Assembly: GCA_034440595.1 (NCBI GenBank)
Contig: JAWXCH010000501.1
Span: 1-6,741 of the forward strand
Reading direction: 5' to 3'
Length of the DNA: 6,741 nucleotides
DNA from: JAWXCH01 sp034440595
GTDB lineage: Bacteria; Planctomycetota; Planctomycetia; Pirellulales; JALHPA01
Each line of letters starts with the position of its first letter. The stretch's first letter is position 1. The notes under the pieces were generated by a model. That model did not search any database. It had not been told where the DNA came from and saw only the letters and a program-made list of their open reading frames with translations. Positions 1-6,741 of the stretch are shown here, piece after piece. The position numbers were made by a program, and so were the translations under genes.

Positions 1-698
1 ATTCTATTGGCGGGCGAACGAGCTTCACTGTGGAGGTTTCTTCTTCGGGACTTATCTTTCGCCCGGACGGGATCGAAGAACGCAAAGAGTCCGCTGCAAC
101 CGTTGAAAAGGTGTTGGCAGTGTTCAGGGGCACCGGGACGTTCAAAACCACGACCTACACTAGTCTGACTCAGAATTCATCATATCTGCTCGGAGCGATT
201 TGGGCGGCTGTGGCGGAGAAGAATGGCGTGGCAGCCGAAGCAGAATCCTCCATCGAGGAAAAAGAAGTGCTGGCTGCGCCGGAAACGGAGCGGGATGAAT
301 TGCGGAAAGCGCGGATTGGCCAAGGTCGCTATCGCAGGCGACTGATCAAACTGCGCCGTCGCTGCTACGTTAGCGGCGTTGCAATGGAGACACTCCTGCG
401 CGCTTCACACATTCGACCATGGGCGAAATGCGAAGGCAACTTGGAGCGCGTTGATCCCCACAACGGCCTATTGCTCACGCCAAACTTTGACGCGCTCTTC
501 AACGACGGTTTGATCAGCTTCGAAGACGACGGCAGTATTCTCGTTTCAGAAACGCTTCCCCGCGAGGTAGCTGAAGCTTTCAAGGTAGACCATCGGTTCA
601 AGGGCGCAGATTTGGGAGAGGCAACCAAGGCATACCTCGCATACCATCGTGCAGAGGTCTTCACGCACCCTGCCGCAACGGGAGACGCAAAGACATGA
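1..698 (+). CDS. HNH nuclease (HNH_2-type), 5' end outside the window
   Basis: Predicted DNA endonuclease of the HNH_2-like group found in restriction and defence islands. The frame is open from base 3, and the residues before the GTG at 30 (GGRTSFT) read smoothly into the protein, so that GTG is probably an internal Val and the true start lies upstream. Numbering from the GTG: residues 1-60 form an N-terminal domain ending in a Tyr-rich segment (TTYTSLTQNSSYLLGAI, 41-57) typical of these proteins; 64-92 are an Ala/Glu-rich linker; 100-165 are the nuclease core, with CYVSG at 112-116, ASHIRPW at 125-131 (H127 as first catalytic His), DPHNGLLL at 142-149 (H144, N145) and NFDALFNDGLISF at 152-164. 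The tail (YLAYHRAEVF) is the usual family ending. The TGA stop overlaps the next start codon, so the two genes are probably co-translated. The family assignment is from recognised motifs; substrate and biological target are unknown. Confidence 0.85.
   Translation, partial: SIGGRTSFTVEVSSSGLIFRPDGIEERKESAATVEKVLAVFRGTGTFKTTTYTSLTQNSSYLLGAIWAAVAEKNGVAAEAESSIEEKEVLAAPETERDELRKARIGQGRYRRRLIKLRRRCYVSGVAMETLLRASHIRPWAKCEGNLERVDPHNGLLLTPNFDALFNDGLISFEDDGSILVSETLPREVAEAFKVDHRFKGADLGEATKAYLAYHRAEVFTHPAATGDAKT
680..684 (+). promoter_or_regulatory. Ribosome binding site for the DUF262/DUF1524 gene
   Basis: GGGAG lies 10 bases before the ATG at 695, inside the last codons of the HNH gene. It supports this ATG as the start and indicates that the downstream gene can be initiated on the same message. 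Confidence 0.55.
695..698 (+). other. ATGA start/stop overlap (translational coupling junction)
   Basis: The ATG of the DUF262/DUF1524 gene and the TGA of the HNH gene share four bases. This is the classic arrangement for translational coupling and suggests that the two nucleases are made in linked amounts. Confidence 0.75.
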
Positions 699-2779
699 TC
701 GAACCGATCCCGCTTGCGCGGCTTTTCACCGATCGAATCTTTCGCATTCCTGATTACCAGCGTGGCTATGCGTGGCAGCACGGTCAGCTCAAGGCGTTCT
801 GGGAGGACTTGGTGAATTTGCCGAAAGGTCGTTCACATTACACGGGCGTCCTCACGCTCAAGGAAATACCGAGTAGCGCCATTACCACGACTGCGAAGGA
901 GCATTGGTTGGCGGCCCAAGGCCACCGCGTATACCATGTTGTCGACGGACAACAGCGGCTGACCACTTTTGTAGTCTTCGTTCAAGCCTGTATGGACTAC
1001 TTGCGCGCGCTTGCAGAAAACGCGGGCAAGTCTGACGATGATATCTTCATCACCGATAGCATCAGCCTGGAGGAGGCTCAAACGAAGTATCTTTTCAAGG
1101 TAAAGCCGCGGGACGAATTCAGGACCTACAAGTTCGGTTACACCGACGACAATCCGAGCGACCGGTTTCTTCGTCATCGCATTCTCGGGGAGCCAGGCGG
1201 AGCCCGCATCGAAGAAACTTTCTACACGCTGAACCTACGAAATGCGAAGGACTACTTCACTGGGCAACTCGAAGCCCTGTATCTCCTCGACGGCACGGTG
1301 GCTGTGTGGGGCGTGTTCGAGAAACTGACGACAAAGTTCCTGTTCAACGAGTATGTGATCCGCGATGAGTTCGACGTATTCGTCGCTTTTGAGACGATGA
1401 ACAATCGGGGAAAAAAACTCTCGGATCTCGAACTACTGAAAAATCGCCTGATTTATCTAACGACGATTTACGAGGATCATGAGTTGAGCGAAGCGGGACG
1501 GGATGCGCTGCGGCGCGAGATCAACGATGCGTGGAAGGAGGTATATCACCAGCTAGGTCGCAACGAACACCGGCCGCTCAACGATGACGAATTCCTCCGC
1601 GCGCATTGGACGATGTTTTTCAAATACTCGCGCAAGACCGGTCGCGATTACATCCATTTCTTGCTTGGCGAGCACTTCACTCCTCAGCGAGTGCACAAGA
1701 AAACAGAGAAACCGGTTCTCTTGGATGCGCCGCAGGAACAGCTTTCCGATGATGAGGTAGAGGAAGAAGTCGAGACGGCCGATGAGCCCGAGGTCATTCA
1801 GCAATTCACGGCCGAGCTCGCGCCACGCGATATCCGCGAATTCGTTGCGAGCCTGAAACAGTCGGCCGTGCATTGGTTCAATTCCTGGCACCCAGAAATG
1901 GCCGCTGGTATGTCGCGCGCTGAGTGCGAACGCATTGGCGCGTTGAATCGTATCGGCATCGGATACTTTCGGCCGCTCGTGATGGTCGTATTGAAGAACG
2001 AAAAAGATGAAGCCACTCGTCTGGCTCTTTATCGGGCCGTCGAACGTTTTATCTTCGTGGCGTTTCGATTGAACTCAGCGAAGTCCAATTTCGGAAGCAG
2101 CGAATTCAGCAATGTAGTGCGCGCGATCGACCGTGGCGAAAAGTCACCGAAAGACGTCGTGGCACGGCTGGACGTTCTGCTTGGCTACACGTTCCACGAG
2201 GACGGCACGTTTCGCTCCGACGACTTCTACAATCTACTATTTCGGCGGTTCAAGGCGGGCGTGGGCTATTACGGCTGGTCCGGTTTGCGCTACTTCCTTT
2301 TTGAATACGAACTGAACCTACTCGCTGCCAGCCGACAGGTAAAGGTGGGCTGGAGCGATCTGCTGAAAACGGAAAAGGACATGGTATCCGTGGAGCACAT
2401 CTACCCACAAACCGAGACCCCGGAATGGGCGCTGGCTTTCGCGGCCGTGGATTCATCCGTGCGCGCTAACTACCAGGGATCGCTGGGTAACCTACTTCTT
2501 CTGTCGCGCTCGATCAATTCGTCGCTTCAAAACATTTCCTTCGCGGAAAAGCGTGACCCCAAGTTTGACCCGTCCGGCACCAAGATTCGAAACGGTTACT
2601 CCGATGGCTCGCATTCAGAGATCGATGTCGCGAAGCAATACTCGACTTGGGGGCCTCACGAGCTCCGCAGGCGTGGCAGCAAGTTGCTCGGCTTCCTAGA
2701 AACTCGTTGGGACCTAAAGCTGAGGAATGAGGACCGGGAGCGGTTGCTGTTCCTGACGGCCCTCGAAGCCGAACCCTGA
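695..2779 (+). CDS. DUF262/DUF1524 protein, GmrSD-like type IV restriction enzyme
   Basis: Complete 694-residue protein with the fused GmrS-GmrD architecture: an N-terminal DUF262 domain (ParB-like fold, NTP-dependent in characterised members) and a C-terminal DUF1524 HNH nuclease. Visible DUF262 marks are IPDYQRGYAW (18-27), DGQQRLT (84-90) and NNRGKKLSDLELLKNRLIYL (236-255). DUF1524 marks are VEHIYPQ (566-572, H568 the expected catalytic His) and GSLGNLLLLSRSINSSLQN (595-613), followed by FAEK. An acidic stretch (348-366, 11 of 19 residues Asp or Glu) lies between the domains. Length fits single-chain members such as BrxU and SspE. These enzymes cleave phage DNA bearing modified bases or, for SspE, depend on host phosphorothioation; which applies here cannot be read from sequence. 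The start is supported by GGGAG at 680-684 and by the IP-x-YQR motif lying close to the N-terminus as usual. It sits between an HNH gene and pglX, all on one strand, so it is likely part of a BREX defence operon. All key motifs are intact. Confidence 0.9.
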   Translation: MIEPIPLARLFTDRIFRIPDYQRGYAWQHGQLKAFWEDLVNLPKGRSHYTGVLTLKEIPSSAITTTAKEHWLAAQGHRVYHVVDGQQRLTTFVVFVQACMDYLRALAENAGKSDDDIFITDSISLEEAQTKYLFKVKPRDEFRTYKFGYTDDNPSDRFLRHRILGEPGGARIEETFYTLNLRNAKDYFTGQLEALYLLDGTVAVWGVFEKLTTKFLFNEYVIRDEFDVFVAFETMNNRGKKLSDLELLKNRLIYLTTIYEDHELSEAGRDALRREINDAWKEVYHQLGRNEHRPLNDDEFLRAHWTMFFKYSRKTGRDYIHFLLGEHFTPQRVHKKTEKPVLLDAPQEQLSDDEVEEEVETADEPEVIQQFTAELAPRDIREFVASLKQSAVHWFNSWHPEMAAGMSRAECERIGALNRIGIGYFRPLVMVVLKNEKDEATRLALYRAVERFIFVAFRLNSAKSNFGSSEFSNVVRAIDRGEKSPKDVVARLDVLLGYTFHEDGTFRSDDFYNLLFRRFKAGVGYYGWSGLRYFLFEYELNLLAASRQVKVGWSDLLKTEKDMVSVEHIYPQTETPEWALAFAAVDSSVRANYQGSLGNLLLLSRSINSSLQNISFAEKRDPKFDPSGTKIRNGYSDGSHSEIDVAKQYSTWGPHELRRRGSKLLGFLETRWDLKLRNEDRERLLFLTALEAEP

Positions 2780-2785
2780 GTCGCT

Positions 2786-2790
2786 AAGGA
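2786..2790 (+). promoter_or_regulatory. Possible weak or distant ribosome binding site for pglX
   Basis: AAGGA is the only purine-rich match in the 30-base gap before pglX, but it lies 19 bases from the ATG at 2810, farther than the usual 5-12. The BREX-2-like N-terminus still favours this ATG. The gap has no visible terminator hairpin or promoter-like pair of boxes, so pglX is probably read through from the upstream nuclease genes and may be poorly translated. Confidence 0.3.
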
Positions 2791-2809
2791 CCCTTTCTGA
2801 ACTTTTGAA

Positions 2810-5800
2810 ATGATTGACCGCTCCATTTTCGTTCCAGACCTCCAGCGCTTACTGAAGAAGCTCGAAGCCGACTTGCGGACGCGCGCGGAACAAGTCGCGG
2901 AAATCGACAGCTCGCTCCAGACTCAGCACCGTGATGCGGTCGCTGCCAAGCGCACCGGCGAGTCGTTCAAGGAATGGCGCGAAGAAATCATTACGCAGGT
3001 CGGCGTCGCGTGGATTCTGGGTTGCGTGTTCGTTCGCTTCCTCGAGGACAACGCGTTTCTCGACCTGCCCTTGATCGCTGGTTTTGGCGACAACTTGGGA
3101 CGAGCCCGCGATCAGCACACGGCGTATGTGCGCAAGCATCCGACAGACAGCGACCGCGAGTATCTCCAGCACGTTTTCGAGACGGTGGCGGCGCTGCCGG
3201 TCCTGGGCGCACTCTACGACAAACGGAACAACCCGCTTTGGCTGTTCGGGCCATCCGCCGACGGCGCACAGATACTTCTCACCTTCTGGCAGCAGGCGGA
3301 TGCCACGACTGGCACACTCCGGCACAATTTCACCGATGCGAGCGGCGACACCCGCTTCCTCGGCGATCTCTACCAGGACCTGTCGGAATCTGCCCGAAAG
3401 CGCTACGCGCTCCTACAAACGCCTGTCTTCGTCGAAGAGTTCATTCTCGAACGCACGCTCGACCCGGCAATCGAGACCTTTGGGCTGGCGAAGGTGCGAA
3501 TGATCGATCCGACCTGCGGTTCGGGACATTTCTTGCTGGGAGCATTCAATCGCATTCTGGGTCGATGGCAAAAAGCGGAACCTGGCACTAACGTCATCGA
3601 ACTCGTCCGCCGCACGCTGGATGCCATATATGGCGTAGACATAAATCCGTATGCAGCGGCGATAGCCCGATTCCGACTGCTGATCTCTGCGCTTCGCGCG
3701 TGTCAGATAACTAAGGTTCGATCGGCGCCAGCTTGGAAGATTCACGCAGTCGCGGGCGATTCGCTGTTGCTGGGGCCGGAACCTACGCAGGAGATCGACG
3801 CCGACCTTCTCACAGCTGCGACGAGTGAGACCTACAGGAGCGACCAATCTGACGAAGCATCGTATATATTAAGCCAGCGATATCATGCCGTCGTAGGAAA
3901 TCCTCCATACATCGAAGTTCCGGATCCAATTCTTAAGGATAGTTACAAGCAAAGGTTTGGCTCGTGCTATGGGAGCTGGGTTCTGAGCGTTCCTTTTTTT
4001 CAGCGCTTTTTTGGATTAGCTTTTCCGTCTGACTCGGCGCGCTCGACTCCGGCTGGGTTCGTCGGAAAGATAACGAGTAACAGCTTCATGAAGCGTGAGC
4101 TTGGAAAGAAGCTCATTCAGATTTACATTCCTCGATGGAATCTGACGCACGTCATAGATACTACGTATGTTGAGCTTCCAGATCATAATACTCCGACCGT
4201 GGTTGTGTTCGGACGAAATGAGCCGCCGGTCAGCGGCGTAATTCGCACCGCTATGGGGATAAAGGGCCAGGCGGCGAAGCCGGTCGATCCTGCGGATGGA
4301 CTGGTATGGCGCGCGATAGTAGATCAGATCGACCGGCCGGGATCTGAGAGTGAGTTTATTAGCGTGGTGGACAAGCCACGTGCTGCTTTTCACAAACATC
4401 CATGGAGCCTTGGTGGTGGCGGTGCAGCCGAATTAAAAGAGCGGCTGGATCAGCAGGCTGAGCGAACCCTTAGCGACATCGTGGCAAGGCCGCGCAATAA
4501 ACCAGACATAGGGTTTGCGAGTTTCACTGGCTGCGACGAAGCGTTTGCTTCGAACCGAGAATCATTGCGTCGCCAACATATTCCCGATATTTTCAACAAA
4601 CAGTTCATTACCGGGGACATCGTTCGTGATTGGGGAATCGCCCGGGACCAACATGTGTTTGCTCCCTATGACGACAAATTTGAACTGATTGATCTAGACG
4701 AGAAGTCGGAATGGTTCCGATTTCTTTGGCCAAACAGAACCTGTCTCAAAAGCATTGTATCGTTCGACGGAAAAGATCGCGAGGCTGAAGGCCAGAGTTG
4801 GTGGGGCTGGTATCGATGGGTGACAAGAAAGTATGAGAACCCACTTTCAATCACGTTTGCTGAGGTCGCGAGTCACAACCACTTCGCGTTTGATCAAGGC
4901 GGCCGAGTCTTCAAGCAAACCGCGCCTGTAATCAAATTGCCACCCGAGGCCAACGCGGCGTTTCACCTGACGCTGCTCGGCTTGCTAAATAGTTCTGTGG
5001 CGTGCTTTTGGCTGAAACAAGTATGTCAACCTAAAGGCACAGTAACGGGTGATATTAGTTCCGAAAAAGGGAAGTCCGAAGCCAATCGCTTTGCGTTCAA
5101 TTCTACGGCACTCGCTAATTTTCCACTTCCCGACTTGCAGGCGACATATTGTCAACGGGTCGGTTCTTATGCCACTCGGATTGTTGAATTGGTCAATTCA
5201 CTGGATATCGAATCCGAAATTCTGAACGCTCTCAGTCGCGGCGAGATCGTATCGCAGTTGCGAGAGACAATCAGCGGAGTAATCCAACGGTATGAAGCGG
5301 CGCGTCAGCAAATGGCATTTCTGCAAGAGGAGATCGATTGGACTGTTTATGTGGCATACGGTCTGTGTGAAGAGGCCATGCTTTGCCCAGATAAGGTTAT
5401 ACACACATATCCACAAGCCGAACCATCGCTCCGCCCATTTGCGTTGGGCGATGCAGCTGCACTTTGGGTATTGCCGCAGGAAATCAGGGAGGTGTGGAGT
5501 CGGCGTTTTACGACTATCAGAGCCGGAGGGGCCGTAACGTTAATAGAGAGCGCAAACTTCAAGCGACCTTGGTTAGGGCGACAAGGCGTGTATGGGTCGA
5601 CTTCCCGAACACCGCAAAATAGGGTAGCCGATGCTCTTCGTAGTTGGCTGCTGGACCGAATGGAGCAGCTGTCCCACGCCAGTGACCACGACCGTCGACT
5701 GTTTTCGGTAAACGAGCTTGCTGAACGATCACGCGCGGACTCAGAGTTTCAACGCGTTGCCGAACTCTATGCGCAACGGCCAGATTTTGATCTTGTCGGA

Positions 5801-6427
5801 CTGATTTCCGGTTTAGTTCAAAATGAGGTCGTCCCCTCTTTGCCGGGACAACGATATAAGGAGAGCGGTCTCCGGAAGCGAGAACAGTGGGAGGAGATTT
5901 GGGCGAAGCAACGCATAGAGGATGACATCGGTGCGCGGTTTAAGTCGCAGGGCCTGACTGGCGACTCGCTAAAACAGGCTATGCATACCGCGGTCCGTTC
6001 GAAGATCGGTGAGATGCCCGTTCCTCCTAAATATAAGAATCCAGACTTTGCAAAGGGGACTTATTGGCGACTGCGTGGTCAACTGGATGTGCCTAGCGAG
6101 CGTTGGGTGTGTTATCCCGGTGTGGAACGCGCCGCAGATCAAAGCCTCGTGCTCGGTTACGCGGGCTGGAACCACCTACAGCAGGCCCAAGCGATCGCTG
6201 CCCACTACGAACGCCTCCGCAACGAAGGCGTATCCGAATCACAGCTCGCTCGGTTGCTCGCCAGCCTCCAGCAGCTTCTCCCCTGGCTCCTCCAGTGGCA
6301 CAACGACCTCGACCCCGAGTTCCAGCTCAAGATGGGCGACTACTATCGCACGTTCATCGACGACGAAGCGCGACGCCTACGCGTTTCAACTGACGAATTG
6401 CAGCGTATGGCCGCAACGCGCGCCTGA
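2810..6427 (+). CDS. pglX: BREX type 2 adenine-specific DNA methyltransferase PglX
   Basis: Large N6-adenine DNA methyltransferase of the BREX-2/Pgl defence system, expected to methylate host DNA using S-adenosylmethionine and to act with PglY, PglZ and PglW in excluding phage. The N-terminus (MIDRSIFVPDLQ, then a charged helix to about 60) is the BREX-2 type, which supports the start. Motifs: conserved block GDLYQDLSESARKRYALLQT (185-204) with FVEEFIL (207-213); motif I DPTCGSGHFLLG (233-244); motif II GVDINPYAAAIARFRL (275-290); GDSLL (316-320); catalytic NPPY (364-367). The centre to about 800 likely carries target recognition. QEEIDWTVYVAYGL (839-852) follows, and the C-terminal block YPGVERA...GYAGWNHLQQAQA...QWHNDLDPEF (about 1102-1171) is characteristic of the BREX-2 branch. 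The length (1205) is normal and no frameshift is seen. About 3840-6060 is clearly lower in GC than the two ends, suggesting an exchanged specificity region. In Streptomyces, PglX is toxic without PglZ and its gene is phase variable. Confidence 0.95.
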   Translation: MIDRSIFVPDLQRLLKKLEADLRTRAEQVAEIDSSLQTQHRDAVAAKRTGESFKEWREEIITQVGVAWILGCVFVRFLEDNAFLDLPLIAGFGDNLGRARDQHTAYVRKHPTDSDREYLQHVFETVAALPVLGALYDKRNNPLWLFGPSADGAQILLTFWQQADATTGTLRHNFTDASGDTRFLGDLYQDLSESARKRYALLQTPVFVEEFILERTLDPAIETFGLAKVRMIDPTCGSGHFLLGAFNRILGRWQKAEPGTNVIELVRRTLDAIYGVDINPYAAAIARFRLLISALRACQITKVRSAPAWKIHAVAGDSLLLGPEPTQEIDADLLTAATSETYRSDQSDEASYILSQRYHAVVGNPPYIEVPDPILKDSYKQRFGSCYGSWVLSVPFFQRFFGLAFPSDSARSTPAGFVGKITSNSFMKRELGKKLIQIYIPRWNLTHVIDTTYVELPDHNTPTVVVFGRNEPPVSGVIRTAMGIKGQAAKPVDPADGLVWRAIVDQIDRPGSESEFISVVDKPRAAFHKHPWSLGGGGAAELKERLDQQAERTLSDIVARPRNKPDIGFASFTGCDEAFASNRESLRRQHIPDIFNKQFITGDIVRDWGIARDQHVFAPYDDKFELIDLDEKSEWFRFLWPNRTCLKSIVSFDGKDREAEGQSWWGWYRWVTRKYENPLSITFAEVASHNHFAFDQGGRVFKQTAPVIKLPPEANAAFHLTLLGLLNSSVACFWLKQVCQPKGTVTGDISSEKGKSEANRFAFNSTALANFPLPDLQATYCQRVGSYATRIVELVNSLDIESEILNALSRGEIVSQLRETISGVIQRYEAARQQMAFLQEEIDWTVYVAYGLCEEAMLCPDKVIHTYPQAEPSLRPFALGDAAALWVLPQEIREVWSRRFTTIRAGGAVTLIESANFKRPWLGRQGVYGSTSRTPQNRVADALRSWLLDRMEQLSHASDHDRRLFSVNELAERSRADSEFQRVAELYAQRPDFDLVGLISGLVQNEVVPSLPGQRYKESGLRKREQWEEIWAKQRIEDDIGARFKSQGLTGDSLKQAMHTAVRSKIGEMPVPPKYKNPDFAKGTYWRLRGQLDVPSERWVCYPGVERAADQSLVLGYAGWNHLQQAQAIAAHYERLRNEGVSESQLARLLASLQQLLPWLLQWHNDLDPEFQLKMGDYYRTFIDDEARRLRVSTDELQRMAATRA
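3840..6060 (+). other. Low-GC central segment within pglX (likely exchanged module)
   Basis: Hand counts of 60-base lines give 42-48% GC at 3841-4020, 4561-4620, 4801-4860, 5161-5220, 5341-5400 and 6001-6060. Most counted lines at 2881-3060, 3601-3840 and 6121-6360 give about 55-67% (3541-3600 is 50%). One line near the end of the segment (5941-6000) is 58%. Codons such as ATA, TTA, AGA and AAA become common in the segment. It begins just before the NPPY codons and ends just before the conserved C-terminal block. The boundaries are approximate. The reading frame is continuous across both. Confidence 0.6.
3994..4012 (+). repeat. Paired T-tracts (T7, CAGCGC, T6) in pglX
   Basis: Seven T (3994-4000) and six T (4007-4012) separated by CAGCGC encode PFFQRFF just after the NPPY motif. 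Losing one T from the first tract brings a TAG at 4017-4019 into frame, and gaining one brings a TGA at 4030-4032 into frame. The tracts are visible; any slippage is speculation. Confidence 0.5.
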
Positions 6428-6434
6428 TTTCACC

Positions 6435-6741
6435 ATGAAAGCTCTCTACTACCCCCATACGGAGATTCGCTCGGAAATTATTCTGAAGAATGCCCTTCTT
6501 CTGTGCGACTCCGTCGAGACCATCGTGCCGTGGAAGAACTGGGACGCGCGCGGCTTACCCGACGACAAGGTCTTTCGAGAAGGCTACGAACTGGTTGTTA
6601 CGAGACGAGTCGCTTCCCCAGACGACAAGCACGCGGCCGAGCGGGAGATAATCGAATTGGCGGGAAAAGGAACTCTCCAGCGATTAGCAGACGATCCGTT
6701 CCAAGTCTGGCGGGACCGCCGCTTGCTGATGTATCCAGAAA
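6435..6741 (+). CDS. DUF6236-like protein of unknown function, 3' end outside the window
   Basis: Open frame of 102 codons running off the end of the window, starting 7 bases after the pglX stop, so almost certainly in the same transcript. The N-terminus reads MKALYYPHTEIRSEIILKN followed by ALLLCDSVETIVPW, which resembles the opening of DUF6236 proteins: a short strand with YYP, then a helix with a 'LLL.DSVETIVP' segment. These proteins have no established function and have been seen near defence genes. The visible part has no signal peptide or membrane segment and no nuclease or ATPase motif. It does not resemble the beginning of the BREX-2 ATPase PglY or of the phosphatase PglZ. No convincing Shine-Dalgarno sequence precedes the ATG, so translation may be coupled to the end of pglX. 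Coding is supported by position, the long open frame and GC-rich codon use; the family name is tentative. Confidence 0.7.
   Translation, partial: MKALYYPHTEIRSEIILKNALLLCDSVETIVPWKNWDARGLPDDKVFREGYELVVTRRVASPDDKHAAEREIIELAGKGTLQRLADDPFQVWRDRRLLMYPE

Noticed and set aside
30..32. GTG at 30 as the true start of the HNH gene
   Set aside because: The frame stays open to the window edge, the residues before it fit the family, and there is no ribosome binding site in front of it.
365..781. Minus-strand open frame of 138 codons over the HNH gene and the start of the next gene
   Set aside because: It lies opposite two frames with clear family motifs, has no recognisable domain, and is of a kind expected by chance in GC-rich coding DNA.
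174..2107. Five GAATTC sites in about 2 kb (near 174, 1115, 1589, 1838 and 2102), with none noticed in pglX
   Set aside because: They mostly encode Glu/Asn-Phe or Asp-Glu-Phe in different contexts; with so short a motif this is best explained by codon choice.
2849..3325. Minus-strand frame of 158 codons, and plus-strand shifted frames at 2974-3591 and 3084-3503
   Set aside because: All fall within the conserved N-terminal part of pglX; their translations are Arg/Pro/Ser-rich shadow sequence without motifs.
4325..4346. CAGATC ... CCGGCCGG ... GATCTG inverted repeat in pglX
   Set aside because: The outer arms and the inner palindrome are offset by one base, so they do not form one clean stem, and it lies mid-gene with no U-tract; not a credible terminator or operator.
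4411..4427. GGT/GGC repeat encoding four glycines (LGGGGAA), considered as a phase-variable tract like the G-tract of Streptomyces pglX
   Set aside because: The run is interrupted by T and C at each third base and is too short to slip efficiently.

Overview
The window is a stretch of a bacterial phage-defence locus, read entirely on the + strand, with four tightly packed genes and almost no non-coding DNA. The sequence supports a BREX type 2 (Pgl-type) core: the 1205-residue protein in the second half has the signature N-terminal, methyltransferase and C-terminal blocks of the BREX-2 adenine methyltransferase PglX. Hand-counted 60-base lines in the flanking genes and at both ends of pglX mostly run near 55-65% GC, with codon use ending mainly in G or C. 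This would suit a beta- or gammaproteobacterium or similar, but the host is an inference and no housekeeping gene is present to fix it.

Layout: (1) 1-698, the 3' part of a gene for an HNH (HNH_2-type) nuclease whose 5' end lies before the window. (2) 695-2779, a complete 694-residue single-chain DUF262 + DUF1524 protein, the architecture of GmrSD/BrxU/SspE-like modification-dependent restriction enzymes; it overlaps the HNH gene by an ATGA junction. (3) 2810-6427, pglX, after a 30-base gap. (4) 6435-6741, the 5' part of a further gene whose start resembles DUF6236 proteins of unknown function, 7 bases after pglX. The other longer open frames on either strand overlap these genes and have no family resemblance.

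How the genes may work together: PglX would mark host DNA by N6-adenine methylation and form part of the BREX exclusion machinery, which acts on unmarked phage DNA. The DUF262/DUF1524 protein would be expected to cut phage DNA carrying foreign modifications, which can escape BREX, and the HNH protein may be a second nuclease. This BREX plus type IV pairing has a precedent in BrxU, encoded inside a type 1 BREX island; here the arrangement sits directly against a type 2 methyltransferase. The other BREX-2 genes (pglW, pglY, pglZ, brxD, brxHI) are not in the window and presumably flank it.

The most unusual internal feature is compositional: the middle of pglX (about 3840-6060) falls to about 42-50% GC in most sampled lines, while its two ends stay mostly at about 55-65%. 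This suggests that the specificity-bearing centre was exchanged by recombination.
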